From the NCBI GenBank assembly GCA_900239685.1, contig OENT01000135.1, positions 1 to 64,000 of the forward strand: 64,000 nucleotides of DNA. The letters run 5' to 3'. Shown one piece after another: positions 38,684 through 50,168 of this stretch. Under the pieces are notes generated by a model. The model saw nothing but the letters and a program-made list of their open reading frames with translations, made no database searches and was not told the DNA's origin. The DNA comes from Rotaria macrura. Its lineage: Eukaryota > Rotifera > Eurotatoria > Philodinida > Philodinidae. The position numbers and the translations under genes were made by a program. Every line of letters begins with the position of its first letter. The first letter of the stretch is position 1.

Positions 38684-39058
38684 ATGTTCTTCCCTGTTCT
38701 TTTACTTTTGACAGTATGTACGTTCCATGTATTGGATGCCAATCACGATATTATGCCATCTATTCATGATAATTGCAGTTTTAAATATGGTAAACGTATA
38801 TTAAGCGAAGGTAACGCAATAACAATCAATCGAAAATTGTTTAAAGTCGAAGATTGTCAACTTCAACGAGCATATCAAACATGTGGTCCTCATCTGTGGC
38901 ATATAATCAACATCGTTTGTGATGCCATTGATCAACAGAAAAAGAAAAATCGACTTTTTACACGTGGACGAAGATACGCACATGAGAAGTTACTTTCTGA
39001 CGCTTGTTGTCTGAATTCATGTACTGTTTCTGAGATGACTCGATATTGCCCTAGCTAA
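38684..39058 (+). CDS. insulin-like peptide precursor B (124 aa)
   Basis: Paralog of precursor A. The signal peptide is about 1-19 (MFFPVLLLLTV...). The B-chain core is C67-G...C79 (CGPHLWHIINIVC) and the A-chain core is C108-C109-X3-C113-X8-C122. Basic sites are KKK (86-88) and RGRR (94-97). The extra cysteines are C31 and C58, 27 residues apart as in precursor A (C41/C68), and the first is set in a conserved NCS.(Q/K)YG context. The block KVE.CQLQRA.QTCGP.LWHIINIVC is almost unchanged, whereas the signal peptide, spacer and C-peptide have diverged. That is the pattern of selection on the mature peptide. AATAAA at 39119-39124 is the likely polyadenylation signal. Expected action is through an insulin-receptor-type tyrosine kinase, which is not in this window. 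Confidence 0.9.
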   Translation: MFFPVLLLLTVCTFHVLDANHDIMPSIHDNCSFKYGKRILSEGNAITINRKLFKVEDCQLQRAYQTCGPHLWHIINIVCDAIDQQKKKNRLFTRGRRYAHEKLLSDACCLNSCTVSEMTRYCPS

Positions 39059-39124
39059 ACCGATTATATAGTTTTATTTATGTTGAAAAATGATTTATGA
39101 CTAAAATCATTTCATTCCAATAAA

Positions 39125-40584
39125 GACAATTAATGATCCTACTGTTGCGTGTGCGATTGTATAATCGATATTGATGGATAATTTTATAATAAATCCTTGT
39201 ATATCGCATGAATCACTGCTAAAAATCAACCGGTCTATTTCGAGATAGAAAAATTTGTGTTTTCTTTCTTCAAAATTTTCATAGAGTTGATCATTTACTT
39301 GAATTATGTTTTGTCTTCAAGTATGAAAAAAAGAAGTATAGCTTGATCGGACAGTAAATACAGATTCGAAATCTTTTTCATACGTATAATTATGTTTCAA
39401 AATGATTTACTTTATTAGAATGAAGCCTAATGTTAAAAAGCATGTCAATGTCAACATTTTCAACGGACTTGTTAGGCGGTAACATTTAAACTTTTATCCA
39501 ACGAAATCATATAATCTATTATGTTAAAATAATTGTTTATAGAAGTTGACGATGTGTTTCATAACGGGAAAGTCACTCAATTGAATTCTTTCAATTTTAT
39601 CACGTATAAAAAAAACCCATCATCGAAGTAGAAAGTATGGTTTACAACAGTAGTGTTTAATTACCAGCGTGTTGACATCACATAAAAAGTTCAAGATCAA
39701 AGAGAATAGCACTGTAGAAGAATCGCTTGTAACAAGTACACATGAGCTTGAGTGTTTGAGAAATGAGACTATGCTATCAAACGTTTTAGCATTCATGAAG
39801 TGTTATGAACTTATTGAAATAAGAAAATTTGTCTTTTTCATAGGATATGTTGAAAAGTATAGAAAGTATTCGAGAGAATAATCTAATACATATCCTTACA
39901 TTGAGATAATTTTTAACAGGATATTCGAGCAAGATTTTCTAAAGAAACCTGAGTACAATAGTATTTTGAAGATTTCACTGAAAATAAAATTCATGCTTAA
40001 GTACTCTGAGTTCGGTATATAAAGGATTGCGGCTAGATTTGATTTCATTCTCTAGCTGTCATATTTCAGTTAGCTTTTTTGTTTTAAAATTATTGTCTTA
40101 CTAATTTACCAATCATTTAAATAAATATTTAGAAAATAAAAAATGTGAATTTTGATTGTTTGAAAAATAAACAATTTGTTCAATTATAATATACACCACA
40201 CGTCATTAATGTATAATTTTAAAATGAATAGGCATTGTTAACAATCTATTGTTGATTTATAAAATATTTTAATGTTCCAACGGAACAAAATATAAAACCT
40301 TCTCACGCAGCGGATGCATGATTCATTTCCTTATCATTATTATAAATGTATGCCAAAGAAGAATAGAATATTTAAAATGCTCATTTGATGTTAAATCTTT
40401 TAGATGTAAAGCTGAAAACTTATATTCTTTCATTTTCTGGCGGCATTTTTTATATGGAAAGAAGAAGGATATAACAAACTTTGATGATTCATTTGAAACA
40501 AAAAAGAACTGAAGAGAAGAACACGATGATGTCAATCAGTTCAATAGGCGGTCGATTGTTTAGAACAAAAACTGAAACACCGAA
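39125..40584. other. non-coding between insulin-like B and the F-box gene
   Basis: AT-rich, with no supported gene. Frames at 39669-39881 and 40318-40535 lack domains. The convergent F-box gene ends at 40666, and its minus-strand polyadenylation signal (TTTATT on this strand) is at 40585-40590. Confidence 0.5.
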
Positions 40585-40665
40585 TTTATTTCTTGTTTTG
40601 TTTTTTGATAAAATCATAAAAAAGTTATGTACAAATACAAACCATGACTTTTGAAAATATCAATG

Positions 40666-42423
40666 TTATCGATCAAGCCATAATCGAATATTTGATGTTC
40701 CGATATCTCTTGTTATGGAATATGTTGACGGTAAACAAGAACACAAATATTTCATGAGTTCATCATGTTCTGATGAAGATTCAATCGAATTAAATGTATC
40801 ATCTTCACATCGTAGAGTTACTGATTGTAAACTAGATATTGTTTTTATAAAATCAACAACTTTCATTCGATTGTCAACACCTAATGCGATACCTTGACAA
40901 TTTTGAGCCATTGGTGATTGAAGAAATGCATCGAATTCGCTATTATTTAAATATTGAATAATTAATCTCGTTTTTCGAATAAAACGAATTTGTCGAATCG
41001 ATGAACTTTTAAGAGTAAATAGTTCAGAGTCAATGGGAATCCAACTATCAGTACCGATGGTCAATGAATGAAGATAAGATGATCGATCGAAGAATTCTTG
41101 TAGTTGTAAATAATTTAAATTACTAGCGGATAGTTTTATGTAGAGCGATGTTAATTGCTTCAGATTAGATACGATTGACCATAAATTATCATCGAATGGA
41201 TAATTAATTTCAAGATGACGAATATTCGAAAATCGACAAGGTAAATAACTTGTACAATATTCTAAATTAGTTTTATCATTTTTATATAACAAACTCGTTA
41301 CACAATCGTATGATGAAAATTGTTTATCATCAATCGAAGTTGATTTTGATAGAAATTCTTTTGAGTATGTAAAATTGTCAAAAGCATATGGTAACGTATA
41401 GAGAAAGCCACAACCGATTCTATCAGATGGATTCCAATCATATCGAACAAACCATTGATGTTGTTCAATCCAATAGGATGTTCGAAATGAATCAAGATAT
41501 TGATTGATATCGTTTTCTTTCCAATAGAAATTTGGATAATTCAATGTCATTTTCAAGTTAATTTTTTTTAATTCAGGTAAATAATTTACAAGTATTTTTT
41601 CCCATTCATATCCATTCAAATGAAACGATGTTATATGTATTGTAATATGGCGTAGATTTGGCGTAAGTGAAAGAAAATTTTTCAACGATGTTACGCTACC
41701 ATTAAATACAAGGTTCAATGATACTAAAGATGAGAAAATAGTTTGAGATCGTGTACCTTCCAAATCTTCTGTAATATTCGTAGCCAAATATCGAAGATTA
41801 GGTGTATATTGAAATAGATGTCTTAAATTTGTTGAATAACATTCGGTGTTTTCAATTGATATGTATTTAATAGAAGATGACACGATCGAGATTTCTTCCA
41901 GCCATATTCCATTTGACTGTGGACGATTAAATTTCCAACAAGTCAATGTCGGTAAACTCCAGATAATATTCATTAAGTGACGGATATCTTCTGTTTCATA
42001 GAGAAAATAACAATCCACCATATCAAGTTCTAGAAGATAGGGAAGATGAAGACATTGTTCTATCATTGTAGTTAAAAATTCAATGGAACGAATGTAATAT
42101 AATTTAAGTGATTGTAAACAATTAAAACTGTCAAGTGTAAAACCGTACGAAAGAAATATGTTTGGTAAATCTGGCGTTGGATTATCATTGGATAGATGCA
42201 ACGATATAATTCGATTTTTAATGATTGGTAGATGTTTCTGACATATAATATTAAAATCATGTTTAGAAATAGAACGAAAGTCCATATCATATCGTTGAAA
42301 ATGTATCATGAGTAATTGATTGAAACGATTGTTAAGATCATAAAAGGCACAAAGAAGATGTACACCATTGATATATTCGAATAAATCTAATAGTAATTCA
42401 TTGGCCAATGATTCTAAGTTCAT
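40666..42423 (-). CDS. F-box protein with LRR-like region (585 aa, single exon)
   Basis: Probable substrate adaptor of an SCF (SKP1-cullin-F-box) ubiquitin ligase. Residues 1-38 (LESLANELLLDLFEYINGVH, then LLCAFYDLNNRF) fit the F-box: L-xx-LP-like start, an acidic LxxhFxYh core and a final aromatic. The remainder has irregular leucine-rich segments, e.g. LFQYTPNLRYLATN (about 205-220), LSLTPNLRHITIH and YLPELKKINLK, as in the large family of F-box proteins found in bdelloid genomes. The first Met at 42423 opens the domain with no room for an upstream exon being needed. The stop is followed 76 bases on by a polyadenylation signal. The gene is intact. The target is unknown, and this C-terminal region varies greatly within the family. 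Confidence 0.85.
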   Translation of the reverse strand: MNLESLANELLLDLFEYINGVHLLCAFYDLNNRFNQLLMIHFQRYDMDFRSISKHDFNIICQKHLPIIKNRIISLHLSNDNPTPDLPNIFLSYGFTLDSFNCLQSLKLYYIRSIEFLTTMIEQCLHLPYLLELDMVDCYFLYETEDIRHLMNIIWSLPTLTCWKFNRPQSNGIWLEEISIVSSSIKYISIENTECYSTNLRHLFQYTPNLRYLATNITEDLEGTRSQTIFSSLVSLNLVFNGSVTSLKNFLSLTPNLRHITIHITSFHLNGYEWEKILVNYLPELKKINLKMTLNYPNFYWKENDINQYLDSFRTSYWIEQHQWFVRYDWNPSDRIGCGFLYTLPYAFDNFTYSKEFLSKSTSIDDKQFSSYDCVTSLLYKNDKTNLEYCTSYLPCRFSNIRHLEINYPFDDNLWSIVSNLKQLTSLYIKLSASNLNYLQLQEFFDRSSYLHSLTIGTDSWIPIDSELFTLKSSSIRQIRFIRKTRLIIQYLNNSEFDAFLQSPMAQNCQGIALGVDNRMKVVDFIKTISSLQSVTLRCEDDTFNSIESSSEHDELMKYLCSCLPSTYSITRDIGTSNIRLWLDR

Positions 42424-43373
42424 TTTTAAATTTATTTTTAATATTCTAAAATAAATTCAAATCCAAGTTAAAACACGTGCCTTCATGCATGCTGCAAGAT
42501 ACAATGACGATATACTAACGTCATCCCACCTATATTGCTTATCTCATGAGTCATTCGTAGGTGCACAAGGCAAAGAACATGTTAATATGAGTACAAATAT
42601 CTAAATTTCGATCCTAAAGGTGATATTTATTCAGAACAACTAACAATTATATATATATATTTATATGTGTACATATAGGTGTATAATCCTAGGTGAATAA
42701 GAAGTGAATATTTACAAAAGGAAAAATCCATAAAGAATCATGAACAGAAAGAAAAAAAATAATGACGATATATTTATTCATATAAATATTTAGACAAAGA
42801 AAGTGCCATTGATGCTCACTAGTCAAACAGATTGATTGTTGATTAATAAAATGTTTTACATAAGATTATTCTCCATTGGAGAATTCAACAATAGTTTTTC
42901 TTTTACTCATAGAAAGCTTTTTTTTCTAATTCAAAATCAAACTTCGAATAGAATGGAGAAAATGAACCCCGATCGAAATATAAATGCGATATTTCATATT
43001 AAATATCAGTTTCTACGTTGGCTTTGCTACCAGCTGCATTTACATGTCATAAATCAATCTTTATTTTATAACTGTCGGATAGTAGTCAGTTTAAAATAAA
43101 GAAACAAACACAAATTCGTGACTTTCATCGGCATTGATTATATGAATATTAAAATATGGCTTCAAACATTATAACTTAGTTCCTTGGAAAATTTCTCTCT
43201 GACGTACAGTCATGCAGATGCAACAAGTATAGCTAGAAGTACTCGAAGAATGTGACTAAATACGTCCTATCTGGTCTAGATGATATTTATTACATTGAAA
43301 TTCGTATTCATCTTCTAATTGTGAAACATATTCTACGATATTTTCGTAATGTACAATATTACAGTAAATACAG
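42424..43373. other. non-coding 5' of the F-box gene
   Basis: AT-rich, with short TA runs near 42650. The frame at 42836-43099 has no domain and is probably chance. Confidence 0.45.
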
Positions 43374-44095
43374 TTCACATCTAGAGGTGTCAGCCGAAGG
43401 GTTGAACGGCGCCGGCTCATATGTACTTTCAATACTTTAAGGTTTTCAGCGGTCGGCAATTTAAATTAGTAAGCCATTCCCCAGCGGCGGGTATTTAACT
43501 TAAAATTTATTTTTTACGGCGGGCGACTGAGTTTCATATTGATGATTTTTCCAGTTAAGTTGTTTCTATTTACTTCAATCTTTGTTTATTGCCATTTTAA
43601 AATAGGATTTAAGAAAAAATATTTTTTCTCCTATCATACAAGGGAAAAATGCATAAATTGTAACAAGATAAACGAATATCACAAACTATAAACATATCAA
43701 AACATAAGATTAGAACAAAGTACAAAAACAAGAAAGAAATAAAATAGTCTGCTAGTAAAACAAATATTATTAATGTACAATGGTAACCTATATAATTGCA
43801 CGTATAAGTAAACAAGTAATAATATTGATCAAAATTATACGAATATCGATGACTAAAATAGCTTTTGGATTCGTTTAAAGATGTATATTTCTTCTACTCG
43901 AAACAAATTATATCAAGTCTGTTTTCGTCTGTGGTGAAAAAAGTGTATGATTGATTCAAAATTTCGGATAAGACAAAAGGAAATTTTTTGATCACATATG
44001 TAAAAATATCAGCGACGCGAATCGTAATACCGAAAACTTTTCTTGTGGTGCTCTGGGAGCGGCTGAGCCGTACGGCTTACACCTCTATTAACATC
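43374..44095. mobile_element. non-autonomous hAT-like element with 8-bp target duplication
   Basis: The element spans 43382-44087 (706 bp). Its ends are inverted: TAGAGGTGTCAGCCG on the left, TAGAGGTGTAAGCCG on the right read in reverse complement. It is flanked by TTCACATC (43374-43381) and TTAACATC (44088-44095), an 8-base target duplication with one mismatch. TIRs of the TAGAGGTG type and 8-bp duplications are typical of the hAT superfamily. The interior has GC-rich subterminal patches (GGCGCCGGC, CAGCGGCGGG) and no transposase, so it would have been moved in trans. The single mismatches in the TIR and duplication suggest a fairly old insertion. Confidence 0.8.
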
Positions 44096-46378
44096 ATTAT
44101 GAGAACGCTAATCTTCATGTAAACTCGAGATGCATTATAGTAAATATTTTTTTAAATATGAGACGAATTTAATTCTATCGAAATAAAAACCAAAGAGTTA
44201 AACTACTTAGATTATATCTACAGGAAATATTCGGGAATGTTTTAATGACTCGACCCAATAAACATGTTAATCGCTCGTGCTCTACCTTTAAGATAGTATG
44301 TGAATGATAGTCCGTATATTGAGTCATTTCAAATGAAACTTAATTGATTTAATTTGAAAAAAATATCATATTCTAACTCTTGTAATCAATACATAGTTTA
44401 ATATTGTATTGGAAGTTCTTCACAGATTTTTTCGACAATTGCTAGAATCTAATATAGTTGAGCATCGTACTAATTAGTTCACTTTGCAAGCAGAAATATC
44501 ACCGGGATTTCGATTTTGAAAATTTATACTTTTCTTTTTAAGTACATCTTAGAGTATTCATGCGAATGTGAAACAAGTGGAATGTAACTTTTTTTTTCTA
44601 GAAGTAAACAATGGATGGATCGAAAGTTTTCGGTCAAAATGTTTCTTCAGTGTTTGGCCACTTGAAAAGCATTTCAGACAACTTGGCACCTATAAGTTAG
44701 AACCAAGATTTAGTTTTCTATCTGAAGATAGACGTAGAAATTTTCCATCCGTTTTAGTTTAAGAGCAAGAAAGAAACCTTTCAAAAGTCATTAGAACTAC
44801 TTTTAACGATGCATGAACAGATTTTTACTAATCTATATATATCTGTTTCCGAAGATGGCAAAAGTTATTGGACACGGTCAATTTTTTTATAGAGTTGACA
44901 TTTTATAAGATGTGATATTGAATTTATATGTAGCTTTTAAAAAAGTAGATTTATATGTATTTTTAAGTTGCTCCCTTTTAGTAAACTAACATGTGATTTC
45001 TCAAAAATAAGGGTACAGAAAAAATCGAACTGCTATGGTCTAGCTTAAAAATAAATAGAACTCAACCAAGTACATTTCTTAGGGTATATTTTGCTTTTCT
45101 AGTTGATAGAGAGATAATGGTTTCAATCTTTCTTTTCCAATCTCAGTAGTTGAAATATGAAAAAGTGCTTTCTGTTTGAAATAATTTTTCACACCTTTCA
45201 AAGATTCCTTCACTAATCGGCAACAACACCAACTAGATACAGAATAACTAAGCCCATATTCAGAAAGAGCACTGAATCCTGGGAAGGTTTCGACTCGTCT
45301 GAAATACGGTCAACATTTTATCCGAAGACTTTCGATCCACTCGTTACATATCAAATGACTTTAGTTTTCATATTTTTCGGAAATATATATTTCAAAATTA
45401 AGATTAATTGTTTGCTTTTTATATAACACTCTATATGATTTAAATAAAAATTGCAAATTTATGAAAACATAACAACGAGAATAGAAGTGTATCAAATGAG
45501 GTGTGTCATATTATGATTAAGACTGTCCAAACATTCTGAGCCTAATTTTATTGTCCTGATAATCAGCATTCATCGTTGTTTATTTTTCACAGTTTATTTT
45601 ATATTTTATCATGACTCAATTGTTTGCATCTGGGATCCTCCCTCAGGTATCAAAACAAATTTTAGTCACTAATCTGTTGCATGGGCTTGTATTTCGATAG
45701 TCGTAAGCGAGCTGATTATAAATATCAAATTTTTTCAAGAGTAGTCAGTTAATAAGGAAGTCAAAAGCACTCTGTGAGAGCCTTGAAAATTAGTTTTTGA
45801 CTCGAAACTTTCGAGTCGAAAGTCCGTAAAATTCCAGTTTATATTATTAGTTACTAATTACATTCAATTGATGCAGAAGCTTTTCTCTATCAAAATATAG
45901 AAGAACTTCTTAGATTTTGAACGTTTTTTGTATTGCCAAATGTCAAATACTATTCCAGTTCGATCGTTTTGTTAGAAATAGTCATTTCTTCAGTCTTATG
46001 AAGTTATAGTTTTACCGTTTTTACCAGCGAGATTGTTTCACCCAATATGTAATTTTGGTATGCATTAATTTGGTAAGACGAAAAAATGTCGAAGCAGTTT
46101 TGTTAGAAAAAATATACTTCGACAGTATAAAATGTCGAAACAGCTCTATGCTTATATTCTCGACTGATGAGATCAATTTTTATTCAAGAGAAGAAAAAGA
46201 GTGACAGATATTATCGACGTGTACTAATTGATCTAAGAGAAATCTCCTTTTAATAGTGTTCAGAGCGTCGATTCTTTTTCGAATCTAGTGCGTTACGAAA
46301 GTCTGCTATCATACTTGTGGGCCGGTATTCATTCGAAGCAATACGTGACGCCATCGATTTTCTTCATTTTGAAGGCAC
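44096..46378. other. non-coding, no feature seen
   Basis: AT-rich; the frame at 44568-44762 has no domain. Around 46085-46145 the motif TGTCGAA(A/G)CAG occurs twice with an inverted CTTCGACA between, a small local repeat of unknown meaning. Confidence 0.45.
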
Positions 46379-46880
46379 TCAATGAACGTCCACATGTTCA
46401 GATGCGCCTTTTGAATGCAAGGCTTTAATCGATTGTGGCACCCTTAAAACTGAATGGTGGGGTGTTTGAAAGAAATCCAATCCAATACCACTTTCGCAAT
46501 TTTCGTTCGTTCGACGATTGTGACCAAGAACATTCCAGATTTCGACTGAAATATCTTTTATCCACTGATTCTCGATGTATAGGAACAGCTGACGTAATAT
46601 TTGCTTGATTGAGGCAGTACATGTTGACGACAAAAGTATGAAAGGAAGTTTCAACTTCGTTACGTGGCAGTATAGCCAATGCCATCAACTTTCGTACACT
46701 ATGAAATATGTGATGTTTCTCTTTCTTCTCAATATACAGTTCCCCCTCTATGATTACGTATTGTAAAACCAAATTACTCAATCGGACAAGAGTCATTTCA
46801 AAAAGTAAATTGTTGACATTGGACAACGATACGTTGAACTTCTGATACTTTACAAATTCGACATTTTTTCTTTCCACCAA
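46379..46880 (-). mobile_element. MULE/FLYWCH-type transposase relic (frameshifted)
   Basis: Two overlapping minus-strand frames carry consecutive pieces of one protein. The first (46880 down to about 46640) includes LMALAILPRNEVETSFHTFV. This fits the 'hhAFhP...V...F..L' segment after the catalytic domain in MULE-type transposases and in FLYWCH-linked derivatives. The second frame (46654 down to 46379) includes ENQWIKDISVEIWNVLGHN and RRTNENCES, fitting the conserved WN...RTNN..E region. Only the C-terminal part is visible, with one frame change near 46600-46650; the catalytic DDE part is missing. It could alternatively be a dead host FLYWCH gene. It lies 65 bases from a MITE, but the relation between them is unproven. 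Confidence 0.55.
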
Positions 46881-46942
46881 ATCAATGCCATCCGTTTATT
46901 CGTTTGAAAATTCAGTAAATAATGAAATGCATAGCCTGTCTA

Positions 46943-47269
46943 TATACCCAGGTGAATGAATCCGATACTGAATCCTACGATCCGATGAAATCCTATCGGA
47001 ATCCAGGTTGTGGAACCACTAACAGATCCGACGGGAGAAACCTATTTACTTATTTCTGAACAAAATTAGTATTTAATCCCAATAGCAGAGTCCTTTTAGA
47101 TCATACGATGAAATCCAATCGAATTCCGATAGTAGGATTCGACAAAATCCAACGTTAGGGGTTCAACTATCGGATCGCAACCAGGAATCCGATGGGATTT
47201 TGTCGGATTAGAGAATTTCCGATAGAAAAATGATCAGATCCAATTGTCGGAATGATCCTCCTGGGTATA
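46943..47269. mobile_element. TA-flanked MITE with ATCCGAT subrepeats
   Basis: Core 46945-47267 (323 bp). Left end TACCCAGGTGAATGAATCCGA; right end, reversed and complemented, TACCCAGGAGGATCATTCCGA (17 of 21 match). TA dinucleotides flank both sides (46943-46944 and 47268-47269), consistent with a TA target duplication as used by Tc1/mariner-like elements, although the TATA context leaves the exact border open. Inside, ATCCGAT or its complement recurs seven or more times in both orientations, with related TCCGACG and CGGATT forms. No coding sequence is present. Confidence 0.75.
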
Positions 47270-50168
47270 TCTACCATCGTATTTCTTTGCTTTGGTGTAC
47301 CAGGGAATACGTGTGCATAAAAAAAGTTAACTTCAACAAGTTCATCCTTGTTAATAATTAGGAGAAAGAAAATAACATTCATAAATAAATATAAGGAGCT
47401 GTTCACTGGGAAGAGATTGACTTCAAATCTGAATGATCCAACACATACTGAAGTTGTTCATCATGAGGAAGTTTATATATTTTCAATGTAACGACAGTGT
47501 AAATTTTCATCGGACGTTGGGAAAATTTCAGTTCTTTTATTCGTTACAAAAATAGTCTGAAAGAATCTACGAAGAAAAATATGCATCCAATTATACAGAT
47601 CAAAAGTATAACAAACTGCACTAACTTAAAAAATCTATAATAAAAAAATGACGAGTAAGAAATGATTGGGATTGAATTAACGACCAACAAGAGAATTTGT
47701 TTTCTGAAAATAAAGTTAATTTATGAGAAAAAAATAAGCAGGTCAGATTTATGTGTTACGATCTGTTCGAGACACTAATCTTTATTAATATTTTTGTTCA
47801 ATGCATTTAGTGGATTGAAAATTGCAAAAGATTCTACTACTTAGACTAGCTTATAAATCTATACGTATGAGATCGATTCATTACTGGGATATTGTTTTGT
47901 TCGTGTACTATACGATGATTTGTGTGAATTATGTCGGCAACATTCGAATAGATCAGGTTCCAAATACTTCTTCGAATCATTGAAATATCAATAGTCTAAA
48001 AAGTGAGCAATTTTTATAAATTAATCTCTATTCATATTTTTTCATCGTCAATTTATTCATAGAGTAAACATTCAGTGTCATACTAAATATTCGATTGAAT
48101 CACGGTTTATATTTCGTTGTGTATTAGATTGATTCTATCGTTGTAGTCTTCATACACAACCCACAGATGCTTTACAATGATCACTAATCAATAATTGAAC
48201 ATGAGCGATAATTATATTTTCAAACCTAAACATGGTAAATTTAGAGATTACCGATAACCTGTGATGTTCGAACCAAGTATATATGTGATAGTACAGTAGA
48301 AATCATGAATCATTCCTTCAATTTTAGTTTCGATAACGTAACTTGGCATGAAGATGAATTTTAAATCTATGATGAGTTTGTAATAATAATTCTGTTTCTC
48401 ACAAAAATAATCTTCAATATTATTTGTAAGTGTTTCATTTTTGACATGAAAGATTTTCATACAGTTCAGCACGCGGAAAAAAGTTTTCAAAGCTCGATAA
48501 CGAATCATGTTTCACTGTAGCGTCACATGCATCTTACCATTAACAAAGTCCAATGAACTAATAACAACCTTAGTTCACAGTGTAGATAGTTGCTGCAAAT
48601 TTTTGTTTGGAATTTCATGCGTTGGACATCATGTTGCCTCATATGGTTCTATGTGTTCAATAAATATAGATTTGAATAGTAGTGTTACTCTCAATTACTA
48701 GGAAGCTTTTTTAAATGAAATTCAAAGTTTAAAGCGTGTTTCTATTACCACGTTTTCGATTTCTATGACATAGTTTGGCAGATCAAAATATTCAGCTACG
48801 TGTACCAAGATCCGTTAAGATTGCATCAATCGGAACGCTTAAGAATGTTTTTCTATTGGCTAAATTCCTTTCTTCCATACTTGAATTATGCAGATCTCAC
48901 GCAAGTTGTGCGTTATTAGCAAATCTTGAGATCTGCGTAGATCAAGTATACAAAAAAAAAGTAAGTTCGTCTAAGGAAATTCAGCGACTCTTGAAACATG
49001 TTCACGCTGAGACTATATGGATGATGCAGCACCAAATGGACGTTAAAAACTGTGGAGCGAAAATTCACAGAGTTAACTGATCACTCCAAAAATATTCGAT
49101 ATGTATGAAATGTTTGAATGAATTGTGTGCCCGCGTGAATGAAAATCAAAGACATATCTACTACTTGAATCTTCACATAGAAGTACGACTTGAAGAGAAT
49201 ACAGTTGTGTGAAGATTTAAACGTCACTCATTTTTAACTCAATACTCTAAAAGAAATATCACTCAGATGTGTCTACGACAACACACATTAGAAAATAGCA
49301 GTGCAAAATCAGTATCACTGTAACTAATAATTTAATATTTTACACTCGGTGTCAATACAAATGCGATTGAAGAGTTAATAATCTTCACTCGTTGAATCAA
49401 GCTAAGCTGAATGAGTTTATCATTCTAATGAACTAATATATACCACTTAATACGAGTCGCTAAAGATTGAACATGATAGAAAAGTTTGCTGAATTTCAAA
49501 TATTTATTCATAGAGAAAACGCACTGCTTCAATGTTCATGATGAATTTTCGAACTAATACTACTACTAGTTTCTATGATGATGGTCAAAAACAATCATTC
49601 TTTGAAAAGCTTGCTTGAATGTCAATATTAATATTCGTGAGCAAGTAACTAAAATGGCACAGTTTTTCGTTCGAAAGTTATCATGAATGAACTGAAAACT
49701 TTTGTTTTTTCGTCCTAAGCATAATTGCAAAGAATATTCAATCGTACATTATTCTTTCCATGAGCAAATAGCTATTAGATGTTTTTCTTTCTTTTAATTG
49801 ATAATCCTCCGTGTTTTCCTATCAACCTTCAATCTGTTAATATATTTGATTAGTTCAAAAGTATTGAATGCATGAGATATCCCTCGTTGTTCCTAAACGT
49901 ATTGCAAACATTAAATTATATTCGAGCGATTGGGTGCTTTCGTAACAGCTAGATGACTTTATTTGCCTTTTCAACTGTGTTTACGAAAGAAAACATGTAA
50001 ATTTGCTAAGCATTAGTATGAGGTGTGACATTGCTTCTCACTACGATCGTATTCCACTAAATCAGGGAACAAGAAATATGATCGTGCGAAAGTGCTATGT
50101 AATGCGTCAACATAGTATGACTCATAATCGTGAATGAGGATACTCATTCGACTTACGAGAGAATTTCT
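47270..50168. other. non-coding, no feature seen
   Basis: AT-rich. The frame at 48775-49080 (101 codons, plus strand) is the longest, but its protein has no recognisable domain and there is no support for it as a gene. Confidence 0.45.

Noticed and set aside
35477-39058. Relaxin-type hormones acting on the nearby GPCRs
   Set aside because: The B-chains lack RxxxRxxI, and the GPCRs have no leucine-rich ectodomain. Being neighbours does not support a ligand-receptor pair.
48775-49080. 101-codon plus-strand frame
   Set aside because: No domain, no paralog, no splice or polyadenylation context; probably chance.
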